Source: Pseudomonas sp. FP453 (GTDB taxonomy: Bacteria; Pseudomonadota; Gammaproteobacteria; Pseudomonadales; Pseudomonadaceae). From it: 64,000 bases of DNA. Below the pieces are notes generated by a model that searched no databases, was not told the DNA's origin, and was given only the letters and a program-made list of their open reading frames with translations. Made by a program: the position numbers and the translations under genes. Of this stretch, positions 35,601-44,193 are shown one piece after another (the first letter of the stretch is position 1; each line of letters begins with the position of its first letter). The DNA is taken from assembly GCF_030687495.1 (NCBI RefSeq), contig NZ_CP117435.1, positions 1,240,001 through 1,304,000 on the forward strand, read 5' to 3'.

Positions 35601-38600
35601 AATGCAGGATTTTGCGCTCGATACCAAAGCGCTTGCTGCTGTCTTTCAACAACGGCGGCGGGGGCAGGCCGGCGCAGTGCACTTCACGCAAGGCGCGGGG
35701 CGGTGTGCCGGTGACCTTGAGCAGGCGCGCGGCGGTGGGCTGATCGACGCTGAAGTCTTCAGTCCCCAGGCGCGATACCAGGTGATAGTCGTCCCAGGTC
35801 AGCGGGTTTTCGCTTTCCAGGCGCCAGGCGCCATGGCGGTTGTGCTTGAGGCGTGGGGTATCGACGCCGACTTTCTGCGGGTGCTTGAGCCGCCACACAC
35901 GCCGCTGTTGGTCGAAGGTGACCGGGTAGAACGAGCCGTACAGTGGCATCAACTGTTCGCCGTTGTAGTCATACAGCCCTTCGGGGTTGGGGCGCAGGTC
36001 GGTGGGCAACACCAGCTTTTTCTCGTATTGCGCGAGCGAATAGTCGAGCAGGCTGACCAGGCCGGCAGGGCTTCGGCGTTCGCTCATCAGGTCGCCCAGG
36101 GTGTTGCGCAGGCCCTGGGCATCGGTGGCGGAACTCATGCCTAGCCGGCTGCGCTCGTGGGGTTGCAGCACCGAGCCGATGGCGAGGTAGAAACTGTCCA
36201 CGGCCGGCGACACCGGGATCGGCCCGGCGTTGCGCATGTCGTAGGCTTCGTAGCGGCCGTCGCCGTAGTGCAGCAGTTCGACGGTGGTGTCTTCGGGGCC
36301 GGTGTTTTTGTAACGGTCCTTGGGGGCGCCTCCGGCCATTTCGGTGATTACCAGGGGGCGCTTGCAACGCTCCAGCAGCAGGCTGGCGGCAAACTCTCGG
36401 GCCCATAGGTCGGTGTCCGGATTGAACGTGCGAGGGTGGTACAGGCCGTCGATCACAGCATCAATGCGCAACGCAGTGCGGTGTTGTTCCAGGTGTTCGC
36501 GTACGTTGCCCGGCAACTTGCCGTCCTTGAGGTAGGTGCTTTGCTGCGTTGCGCTCAGGGGCGTTATTACGAGCAATTGTTTAAGGTTGGGCGGACTCAA
36601 GGGGGGGAATTGTGCTTGCAGTTTGCTCAGCAGCGCAGTGACCTCCACGCCCGTGCCTGCATTTTTGATCGGTACAAACGGGCGCGCCGCATCCCCAGCC
36701 GGCACCTGGTGCCGCGCATGGCTTGCGTAGTGGGTCATGGCCGTGAACAGTGCGGTGCGCTTTTGGCCGGCCAGGGCACCGATCTGCACGCGTAGCCGCG
36801 CAATGCGCTGGGCCTCGGTGAGGTTCGGGCTGCCTTCCTTGCCCAGGGTCGAAGTGGCGGGTTGCTGGCGGATAATCGACTCGAACAGGGACTCTTGGGT
36901 GGCGACGTCGGTGTCGGGTGCGTCGAGGGCCAGGTAGGTGCCGTCGTCCCTGCGCCTGAGGTTGATGGCCAGCGTGGCCGTTTCATTGGCCGCATGGCTT
37001 TCAACCAGGTGGCCGTGCTGGTCGCGCACGTGGATCACGGCGTCAGCGGGCCATGTCGGCAGTTGCGTCAACAGGGCGAACAGGGCGCTGCCGGCATGGG
37101 CGGGCAGGTTGCCGCGATGGTGGAAGCCTGAGCTCAGTTGTTCAATCACCCGATCAATCTGCACGCGCCGGACGGCTTCGATCAGATTGACCGGCGGCGG
37201 TTCGCCCGCCCAGATCGCGTCCAGTGTGGCGCGGGACACGGCGGTGCTGCGCAGCAGGTTGCGCAGGTGTGCCGGGGGCACCGCGGCCTCGCCGTTGGGT
37301 AGCATCTGCTCGATCAACTGGTAGTCCGAGAGTTGGCCAGCGCCGTGCAGGTCGAGGACCCAGGCTTGCCGCTTCGGGTCGAACGTGATCGGCGCGGCGA
37401 AGCCATTGCCGTTGCCGTTGCGCCGCTTGAGCACAAAGCCTTGGGTCTTGGGGTCGGTGCTCACGTGTGCCACGTATTGTCGATCCCCCTGTTGCACGCG
37501 CACGTAGTGATGGCCGTTTATCAGGTAGAGGCCCTGGGCATTGGCCATCTGGCCGTCAAGCAGGCGTTGGTCGGCGACCGCGTAGGGGGTGATGTCGGGT
37601 TTCCACAGCGCCTGCGTGCCGTCGCTGTGGGTGACCTTGCGCGGGCCGCCCATGCGCTGCATCAGGCCTTCGATGCGCTGGCGATGGACGCGCCCGGCGG
37701 TGGAGATCAACAGGCCGTTCACGGCCAGGTCCGCGACGTCGGCCATGGCGGCGGCAAAGTCACTGGCCTGGCCCTTGGCGGCTTCGTTGACGCCGACGAT
37801 CAGGCTGTAGGTCAGGTTGCCAAACACCACGACCTGCATCACCCGGTTCAAGCCGCTGACCCCACCCGGTACCGGGGTTATCAGCAGTTCCATGAGTTCA
37901 CTGGCAATCGCTGCCGCGCCGTCGATTACCGCCTGCAGGTCGCGCGCCGAGCGCTGGGTGGCGAGGGTGGCGAGGTTGGCCTGGTAATGCTGGGTGTGGC
38001 GATAGGTAAGGGCCTGCACCAGGGTCAATGGACGGCTGGGCTTGGGGTCGTTGACGAATCGCAGGTGGTCCAGGGTCTGTTCTGGAAATACGCTGTGGAA
38101 TGAATCATAGAAGAAACCCCGCCACCGGGCTCAGGCCCTCAGGCCGTGGTTCGTCACGCAGCAGCTCAGTGAACAGGTTGATCTCGGTGACCGGCAGTTG
38201 TCGCGCGAACCAGCCCAGGTCGCCGTCACGGTGGCTGGCCTTGATGTCGTCGAGAAACGCCGCGCCGGCCACCTTGGCATCCGTGTGATAGCGCAAGGCG
38301 CCACCGGGACGGAACGGGAAATAGGACACCACCCCTAGGCTTCCCACCTTTGATTAGCAACAGGGGCAACGGGATGCTCGTGCCCGACAGGGCAAAGGGC
38401 ACCGCCGGCAGGATGGTTTTATCGAGGTCCATGCTCAGGGTCTCGAAGGGCAGTGCCGTGCCGCTGCCATCGATCGCCGCGACCAGCTTGTCGTACAGGG
38501 GTTGCGTCAGGCCCGTAGTGGCGCGGTCGCGATACGCCTCCAGCGCTTCGAACAGCAGGTGGGTGCGCGCACTGGTCTCGATCAAGCCGTGCAGTTTGCC

Positions 38601-39224
38601 GCCGGGGCCCAGGGCGCTGGACAGCCTGGCTTGCAGTTGGCCGCCCAGGTCCAATTCGCGGCTGATGGCGATGAATTGGCTGACGCTCAGCCGCTTTTCA
38701 CTGACGCCGGTCAGGTACGACGCATCGACATACCGGTGCCCCGAGGCCTGGGGTGTACCGGTGGCGAAGTCGAAGTTCAGGCAGGCCGCGTCCCAAAGCG
38801 ACAGGCTTGAAACATGGGTGCGGTACTTCCATTCGTCCACGTCACGGCGAAAACGTGCACCTTGGGCCAAGCCGCCGAGGGTGCTTTTGCGCGGTTCCCA
38901 GGGCAGGGGCGGTTCAAGCTTTTCCAGGTAGCGGGTGTGCAGCGTGATGGCGTGGGGGTCGAGGCCGCCGAGTTTGTTGCGCAGTTGCGCCACGCCGATG
39001 TCTTTGAAGTCTTTGATCAGCCGGGTGTTTTCCGCGTCCACTGCCTTGAATGCGTCGTGGGCGGCACGTTGCAGCCTGAGGTATTCGAGCCGTTGTGCGG
39101 ACGTCAGCGGGCTCATCGATTGCGCCATTATCTGGCGCAGCAGTGCCAGGGCCTGTTGCTGGCCCCAGGATTCGCTGGACTGCAAGTGGCCGGACAAGCC
39201 GTTGGCAAAGGGGTGGTTGGGCAT
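32680..39224 (-). pseudogene. Second giant LRR-NEL effector gene, broken by two +1 frameshifts
   Basis: The gene starts at the ATG at 39224, behind AAGGAAG, and would encode about 2180 residues. The frame changes at a GGGG run (minus strand, 38332-38335) and again at a GGGG run (38117-38120). Removing one G from each restores the joins PRVVSYFP and SPVAGFFYDSF. These joins match the intact paralog at 13333 (VVAYIP). The N-terminus has QFIAISRELDLGGQLQ. The largest uninterrupted piece (from 38028) holds LRRs (ILDLSHNSI, RLDLSHNPLG, SLDLHRTGI) and a NEL domain with Cys in GTCGDGALL (codon 33313-33315). Either a true double mutation, slippage-type switching or homopolymer sequencing error. Confidence 0.8.
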
Positions 39225-39293
39225 CGAGTGCTTCCTTTCAGAATAAAATCGGGAAAAGAATGGAAGCACTCGCTTTCGCGTGGTGGGCGCTAG

Positions 39294-40406
39294 CTATGTA
39301 GTGCGTTGGCTCAGGCGCTTGTTCAACTCCAGCCAGGCGCCCAGCGCCGCCATCAGGACAACCCCGATCAGCGCAGTCAGCAGTTGTATCAGCAGCGCAT
39401 CGCCGGCCATGGCGTTGAGCATGTCGGCCAACGGTGCAAGCAGCACCCCGAGGCAGAAGATCTCCAGCGAGAACCGTCCCATGCGGCACACCTGCGCAGC
39501 CACCGGGTTTTGCGTCCAGCCTGCGGTGGGCAGCAGCTTGGCGGTGACGTAGGCCAGGGCGAGGAAGTGCAACAGGCGCACGGGCGACAGGTCGGTCTTG
39601 CTGATGGGGTAGATCAGGTCGCTGATCGATGCCGGCATCAGCGCGTCATGGATCTCGGGCCAGCGCCACGCCACCGTAATCAGGCCGGTGACCACGACGT
39701 ACAGCGCCGCCGCGACAAACAGCGACTGGCGCAACAAGGGTTGGCTCTGGACCGGCTTGGCCTGCCCGCTGCGAATCGCCGCCGCGCCGCCCAGTACAAA
39801 CAGCAACTGCCAGGTCACCGGGTTGAAGTACCACACGCCGTCCTCGATTGCCCGCAGGTTCCAGCCCATCCACGGCGCCAGCAGATACACCGTCAGCGAC
39901 ACCGCCACCACTGCCATGGGCCAGCGCAGCATCAGCGGCAACGCCAGCGCCAGGCTGGCGAGCAAGACGATGTACAGCGGCAACGGGTCCATCAGGTTGG
40001 GCTTGAAGCGCAGCAGCAACTCATCGAGCAGGGCCTGTTGCGGATGGGTGATGAAGTGGGTCATGCCCATCTCTTGCACCAGGTCGCGGGTCTCCACATG
40101 GCTGTTGGCGAAAAACACGATGCCCATCAGCATCGCCAGCAAGAAGATGTGCACCACGTACAGCACCCAGGTGCGGCGCAGGATTTTCAGGCAGGCCATC
40201 CAGTAGCCTTCGCGTTGCAGGACTTTGCCATAGGCCATTACCGAGGCGAAGCCGGCGAGGAACACGAAGACTTCCGCCGCGTCACTGAAACCGAGGTTAC
40301 GCAGGGTGATCTGGCCGAGGGGGTTGTGGGGGACGTGATCCCAGAAAATGAAGATCAACGCCAGGCCCCGAAAAAAATCGATGCGCGGGTCGCGTCCGTT
40401 CAGCAT
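39294..40406 (-). CDS. OpgC-family membrane acyltransferase
   Basis: A 370-residue integral membrane protein with about ten hydrophobic helices. The start, MLNGRDPRIDFFRGLALIFIFWDHVPHNP, and the following SDAAEVFVFLAGFASVMAYGKV are typical of the OpgC domain. OpgC proteins add succinyl groups to periplasmic glucans; the acyl group and acceptor here are not known. It lies 69 bases upstream of the broken NEL gene in the same direction and could be transcribed with it. Confidence 0.85.
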   Translation of the reverse strand: MLNGRDPRIDFFRGLALIFIFWDHVPHNPLGQITLRNLGFSDAAEVFVFLAGFASVMAYGKVLQREGYWMACLKILRRTWVLYVVHIFLLAMLMGIVFFANSHVETRDLVQEMGMTHFITHPQQALLDELLLRFKPNLMDPLPLYIVLLASLALALPLMLRWPMAVVAVSLTVYLLAPWMGWNLRAIEDGVWYFNPVTWQLLFVLGGAAAIRSGQAKPVQSQPLLRQSLFVAAALYVVVTGLITVAWRWPEIHDALMPASISDLIYPISKTDLSPVRLLHFLALAYVTAKLLPTAGWTQNPVAAQVCRMGRFSLEIFCLGVLLAPLADMLNAMAGDALLIQLLTALIGVVLMAALGAWLELNKRLSQRTT

Positions 40407-40530
40407 GGCAGCGGGCTCTTGTACAGAATTTTGAGTAATGACGGGCAGGTGCGAGGGCGCCTCCCGTCGGGCGGGCGCAGGTTGGCGGTATTTGTAAGCA
40501 ATTGCAAAGGTTGGGTATTACTGAATGTCT

Positions 40531-40827
40531 CTAGACATCAATGATCACCAGGGTGCCTTGGCTGCCAGCGAGGACCCCATGGGCAACGCCGGCTTCGACG
40601 AGGTACATCTGGCCGGCCTCGACGCGGATGGCCTGGCCGGCGATGCTCAAGAGCAGATGGCCGCTGGTCACCAGCAATCCTTCGTTGTAGTCGTGGGTTT
40701 CTTCTTCATAGGGCTGCGCATCCATGCGCAACACCTTGATCTGCGCCGGGCCGACCTGGCCCAGTCGCGTGGATTTCCAGGTGCCGGGCAGGTGTCCGGC
40801 AATGGCAGCGAAGTCGAGTAACGGCAT
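40531..40827 (-). CDS. Small cupin-domain protein
   Basis: A 98-residue single-domain cupin. The two conserved blocks are recognisable: THDYNEGLLVTSGHLLLSIAGQ (residues 44-65) and VEAGQMYLVEAGVAHGVLAG near the end. The metal-binding first motif is reduced, with few histidines. Enzyme activity is therefore doubtful and a sensor or binding role is possible. It is followed upstream by the monooxygenase-like gene with a 64-base gap. Confidence 0.75.
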   Translation of the reverse strand: MPLLDFAAIAGHLPGTWKSTRLGQVGPAQIKVLRMDAQPYEEETHDYNEGLLVTSGHLLLSIAGQAIRVEAGQMYLVEAGVAHGVLAGSQGTLVIIDV

Positions 40828-40891
40828 GTGAATGTCCTTGTTTCAGCGATGCCGTCGGTGGTCCGGTTCAGCAGGGGAAAAGTGGTTGGGT

Positions 40892-41176
40892 CTAGAACGC
40901 ATCCATTAACAGCACGGTGCACGGCTTGGCCTGATAGGCATTGATCTGCGGCACCAGGCGGGTGAAGTGTTCGGTCTGGCAATGGGTGTCGAGGGCTGCC
41001 TGGTCGGGCCATTGCTCGATGAAGACAAAGTGCCCGGGGTCTTTTTGATCAATGAACAGATCGTAGGCGATGCACAGCGGCTCCTGGCGGGTTTTTTCCA
41101 CCAGTTCGGCGTACCACGGGCGTACGGTTTCCACGTGTTCGGGTTTGATGAAATCTTCGGCGATGACCTTCAACAC
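40892..41176 (-). CDS. Antibiotic biosynthesis monooxygenase (ABM/YgiN-like quinol monooxygenase) family protein
   Basis: A 94-residue ferredoxin-like fold protein. MLKVIAEDFIKPEHVETVRPWYAELVEKTRQEPLCIAYDLF continues into PGHFVFIEQWPDQAALDTHCQTEHFTRL, the usual ABM sequence. The family includes cofactor-free quinol monooxygenases; the substrate is not evident. It begins 11 bases after the FMN glutamate-synthase-like gene and probably belongs to the same transcript. Confidence 0.82.
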   Translation of the reverse strand: MLKVIAEDFIKPEHVETVRPWYAELVEKTRQEPLCIAYDLFIDQKDPGHFVFIEQWPDQAALDTHCQTEHFTRLVPQINAYQAKPCTVLLMDAF

Positions 41177-41187
41177 AGTGCGGCTCC

Positions 41188-42807
41188 TTAAGCGGCAACG
41201 ACTTCATGGGGTTCAAAACTGTCGGCGCGGGCCATCTGCCACATGCGCGAATAGAACTCGCCGTTCACCTCGCCGGTCAGCAATTCGCCGGGCTTGAGGA
41301 ACACATGCAACTGCGAGAACAGCTTGATCTCGGTCGCCGACATGCGCCGCACCAGGTGCTTGGCCGACAGCTGCGACGGGTGATCGAGGCCCGCGGCGGC
41401 GAGCATTTCGGCCAAGGCCTTGAGGGTGTTGCGGTGGAAGTTGAACACCCGCTGGGCCTTGTCCGGCACCACCAGTGCGCGCTGGCGCAGTGGGTCCTGG
41501 GTAGCTACACCGGTCGGGCATTTGTTGGTGTGGCAACTCTGGGACTGGATGCAGCCGATGGCGAACATAAAGCCGCGGGCCGAGTTGGCCCAGTCGGCGC
41601 CGATGGCCAAGACGCTGGCGATATCGAACGCACTGACAATCTTGCCGCTGGCGCCGAGCTTGATCTTGTCGCGCAGGTTCAGGCCCACCAGGGTGTTGTG
41701 CACAAACAGCAGGCCTTCACGCAGCGGTACGCCGATATGGTCGGTGAACTCCACCGGGGCGGCGCCGGTGCCGCCTTCCTTGCCGTCCACCACGATAAAG
41801 TCCGGGAGGATGCCGGTTTCGAGCATGGCCTTGGCGATGCCCATGAACTCCCACGGATGGCCCAGGCAGAACTTGAAGCCCACCGGCTTGCCGCCGGACA
41901 GTTCGCGCAGTTGGGCGATGAACTGCATCAGTTCGATCGGCGTGGAGAACGCGCTGTGGCGCGACGGCGAGATGCAGTCTTCGCCCATCAGGATGCCGCG
42001 GGTCTCGGCGATTTCCTGGGTGACCTTGTGCTTGGGCAGGATGCCGCCGTGGCCCGGCTTGGCGCCCTGGCTCATCTTGATTTCGATCATGCGCACTTGC
42101 GGGTTCTGCGCCTGCACGGCGAAGCGCTCCGGGTCGAAACGGCCGTCGCTGGTGCGGCAGCCGAAGTAGCCGCTGCCCAGTTCCCAGGTCAGGTCGCCGC
42201 CGTGTTCACGGTGATAGGGGCTGATGCTGCCTTCCCCGGTGTCGTGGGCGAAGTTGCCGAGCTTGGCACCCTGGTTGAGTGCGCGGATCGCGTTGGCGCT
42301 CAGGGAACCGAAACTCATCGCCGAAATATTGAACACCGACGCCGAATACGGCTGCTTGCACTGCGGGCCGCCGACGATCACGCGAAACGCGTTGGGATCG
42401 CTCAACGGCGCGGGGCGCATGGAGTGGCCGATAAATTCGAAGCCCGATTGGTACACGTCGATCAGCGTGCCGAACGGCTTGTCGGCGGATTCGTTCTTGG
42501 CCCGCGAATACACCAGCGAGCGTTGGGCGCGGGAGAAGGGCAGGGCGTCGCTGTCGGATTCCAGCAGGTACTGGCGGATCTCCGGGCGGATGGCTTCCAC
42601 CAGGTAACGGATATTGCCCAGGATCGGGTAGTTGCGGCGCACTGCGTGGGGGCTTTGCAACAGGTCGAAGATGCCGATCAGGCTGAGAATCCCGGTGACC
42701 ACGGTGATCGGCCACAGCCATTCATGCTGGATAAACGGAAGGCTGGCGAGGGTGAAAATGACGCACACGGCAAAGAAGGCGTAACGGCTTAGCAAAGACA
42801 GGCTCAT
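41188..42807 (-). CDS. FMN-binding glutamate synthase family protein
   Basis: A 539-residue protein with one or two N-terminal membrane segments (MSLSLLSRYAFFAVCVIFTLASLPF), followed by the FMN-binding synthase barrel of GltB. The motifs GSQGAKPGHGG-like (KMSQGAKPGHGGILP), KEGGTGAAP and IQSQSCHTNKCPTGVATQDP (3Fe-4S cysteines) are present. It lacks the amidotransferase domain of true GltB, so glutamate synthesis from glutamine is not assured. The ATG at 42807 with AAGGAAA upstream is preferred over an upstream alternative at 42876. Confidence 0.85.
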   Translation of the reverse strand: MSLSLLSRYAFFAVCVIFTLASLPFIQHEWLWPITVVTGILSLIGIFDLLQSPHAVRRNYPILGNIRYLVEAIRPEIRQYLLESDSDALPFSRAQRSLVYSRAKNESADKPFGTLIDVYQSGFEFIGHSMRPAPLSDPNAFRVIVGGPQCKQPYSASVFNISAMSFGSLSANAIRALNQGAKLGNFAHDTGEGSISPYHREHGGDLTWELGSGYFGCRTSDGRFDPERFAVQAQNPQVRMIEIKMSQGAKPGHGGILPKHKVTQEIAETRGILMGEDCISPSRHSAFSTPIELMQFIAQLRELSGGKPVGFKFCLGHPWEFMGIAKAMLETGILPDFIVVDGKEGGTGAAPVEFTDHIGVPLREGLLFVHNTLVGLNLRDKIKLGASGKIVSAFDIASVLAIGADWANSARGFMFAIGCIQSQSCHTNKCPTGVATQDPLRQRALVVPDKAQRVFNFHRNTLKALAEMLAAAGLDHPSQLSAKHLVRRMSATEIKLFSQLHVFLKPGELLTGEVNGEFYSRMWQMARADSFEPHEVVAA

Positions 42808-42950
42808 ACGGTTTCCTTGGGTTCGGACTCTTGAGGTCGATCCGCCATTCTGCGCCAGTAAGGAAACCACAGACAACCTAAGGGATTATTCTGCATAGAA
42901 TCCGCGGGTCTATTCTTATTGCAATCGGTTCTCGTTTGGGTGCATTATTT

Positions 42951-42967
42951 GTGTTACTGTATAACAC
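42951..42967 (+). promoter_or_regulatory. Zur-box-like operator upstream of type B L31
   Basis: GTGTTACTGTATAACAC has perfect 6-bp inverted arms and aligns with the Zur core TGTTA-N5-TAAC, in the same register as the site at 3588-3610. It lies 22-38 bp upstream of the rpmE2 start. Type B L31 genes are classic Zur targets, so the context agrees. Confidence 0.75.
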
Positions 42968-42988
42968 TGATTTTGCCCCGGAGGCCCT

Positions 42989-43261
42989 ATGAAAGCTGGA
43001 ATCCATCCCGACTACCGCACTGTGCTGTTCCATGATACCGCCGCTGATGTGTTCTTCCTGATCGGCTCCACCGCCGACAGCGACCGCACCCACACACACA
43101 GCGACGGCAACACCTACCCCTACATCCCGTTGGACGTGTCCAGCGCGTCGCACCCGATCTACACCGGGCAACAGCGCAAGACCCAGGTCGAAGGCCGGAT
43201 TGCCGGGTTCAACAAGCGTTTTGCGTCGTTTGGCTCAAGCCCGAAAAAAGCCGACGCGTGA
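42989..43261 (+). CDS. rpmE2: Zinc-independent 50S ribosomal protein L31 type B
   Basis: A 90-residue ribosomal protein that replaces zinc-containing L31 when zinc is scarce and so frees zinc. [28 protein letters not shown] and [20 protein letters not shown] are diagnostic. There are no cysteines at all, hence no zinc ribbon. A GGAGG ribosome site lies six bases upstream. A Zur-like box precedes it and a strong terminator follows, so it is a single-gene unit. Confidence 0.97.
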   Translation: MKAGIHPDYRTVLFHDTAADVFFLIGSTADSDRTHTHSDGNTYPYIPLDVSSASHPIYTGQQRKTQVEGRIAGFNKRFASFGSSPKKADA

Positions 43262-43285
43262 GGCGTGCTGGTTTTACCGCGAAGG

Positions 43286-43313
43286 CCGCTCCTGTTTCTG
43301 GAGCGGTTTTTTT
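43286..43313 (+). terminator. Rho-independent terminator after rpmE2
   Basis: CCGCTCC (43286-43292) pairs with GGAGCGG (43300-43306) over a seven-base loop, followed by a run of seven T. Confidence 0.92.
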
Positions 43314-43401
43314 ATGCGTGTGCGCTGACCGCTCGTCGCTACATCCCGGTGTCTATTTAAAGGCAGGTTGAATATCTCGCAAACCCATGTAGAGTTTCTT
43401 G

Positions 43402-43418
43402 TTAACGAATAACGTTAA
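43402..43418. promoter_or_regulatory. HigA-type operator candidate upstream of higB
   Basis: TTAACG (43402-43407) and CGTTAA (43413-43418) form an inverted repeat with a five-base spacer, 11 bp before the higB start. The TTAAC/GTTAA half-sites resemble those reported for Pseudomonas HigA, which represses its own operon. Confidence 0.6.
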
Positions 43419-43428
43419 GCATTAAGCG

Positions 43429-43707
43429 ATGATAAGAAGCTTCAAATGCGCCGATACCAGAACCCTGTTTGAAACCGGTCGCACCCGGCGTTGGTCCGCC
43501 ATCGTTTCGGTGATCGAGCGAAAGTTGAGCATGCTCGATGCGGCGGTTGACCTCGCTGACTTGCGGTCACCACCTGGAAACAGGTTGGAGCCGTTGTATG
43601 GCGACAGAGAGGGGCAGCACAGTATCCGAATCAATGCTCAATTCCGGGTCTGTTTCATTTGGGGGCCTCACGGCCCGGAAAACGTTGAAATTGTGGATTA
43701 CCACTGA
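43429..43707 (+). CDS. higB: HigB-type mRNA interferase toxin (RelE/ParE superfamily)
   Basis: A 92-residue toxin expected to cut mRNA on the ribosome. MIRSFKCADTRTLFETGRTRRW and LEPLYGDREGQHSIRINAQFRVCFIW followed by ENVEIVDYH are typical HigB. It sits first, ahead of its antitoxin, in the reversed order characteristic of higBA. A palindrome overlaps its promoter. Confidence 0.93.
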   Translation: MIRSFKCADTRTLFETGRTRRWSAIVSVIERKLSMLDAAVDLADLRSPPGNRLEPLYGDREGQHSIRINAQFRVCFIWGPHGPENVEIVDYH

Positions 43708-43715
43708 GGTGAATC

Positions 43716-44021
43716 ATGTTTAAAAATGGCATGCGACCCGTACACCCCGGAGAGATTCTCAAGGAGGAGTACCTGGAGCCGTTGGGCCTTACCGCTGCCG
43801 CCCTTGCACGGGCACTGCACGTATCCGCGCCCACGGTGAATGACATCGTATTGATGCGTCGCAGCATCAGCGCAGATGTTGCACTTCGCTTGGCCGCTGC
43901 GTTGGAAACCACCGCGCAGTTTTGGCTTAACCTGCAGACTGCCTATGATCTGCGCACTGCGGAAATCGCCAAGGGTGCTCAAATCTCCAAGGAAGTTGAG
44001 AAAGTGGCGCATTGCGCATGA
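43716..44021 (+). CDS. higA: HigA antitoxin, XRE-type HTH
   Basis: A 101-residue DNA-binding antitoxin that neutralises HigB and represses the operon. MRPVHPGEILKEEYLEPLGLTAAALARALHVSAPTVNDIVLMRRSISADVALRLAAALETTAQFWLNLQ covers the complete helix-turn-helix domain of the family. It begins eight bases after higB and is followed by a terminator. Confidence 0.94.
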   Translation: MFKNGMRPVHPGEILKEEYLEPLGLTAAALARALHVSAPTVNDIVLMRRSISADVALRLAAALETTAQFWLNLQTAYDLRTAEIAKGAQISKEVEKVAHCA

Positions 44022-44040
44022 TATTGGGCCAGCCCCATGC

Positions 44041-44065
44041 AAACCCGGCCAGAGAGTCGGGTTTT
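44041..44065 (+). terminator. Rho-independent terminator after higBA
   Basis: AACCCG (44041-44046) pairs with CGGGTT (44057-44062), and the T-run extends to 44065. The stem is modest but correctly placed. Confidence 0.75.
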
Positions 44066-44193
44066 TAATGCCTGTTTTTAGCGAGTGATACTGAAAAGCC
44101 ATCACCTGCCAAAAACCTACTAAACTACTCAGTAAACGCCAGGAAGGCAGGCCCATACCCTAAGGAACGCACACCGACGATCCGAGGTGTCCC

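Noticed and set aside
41206..42792. 528-codon plus-strand frame
   Set aside because: Antisense shadow of the FMN glutamate-synthase-like gene.
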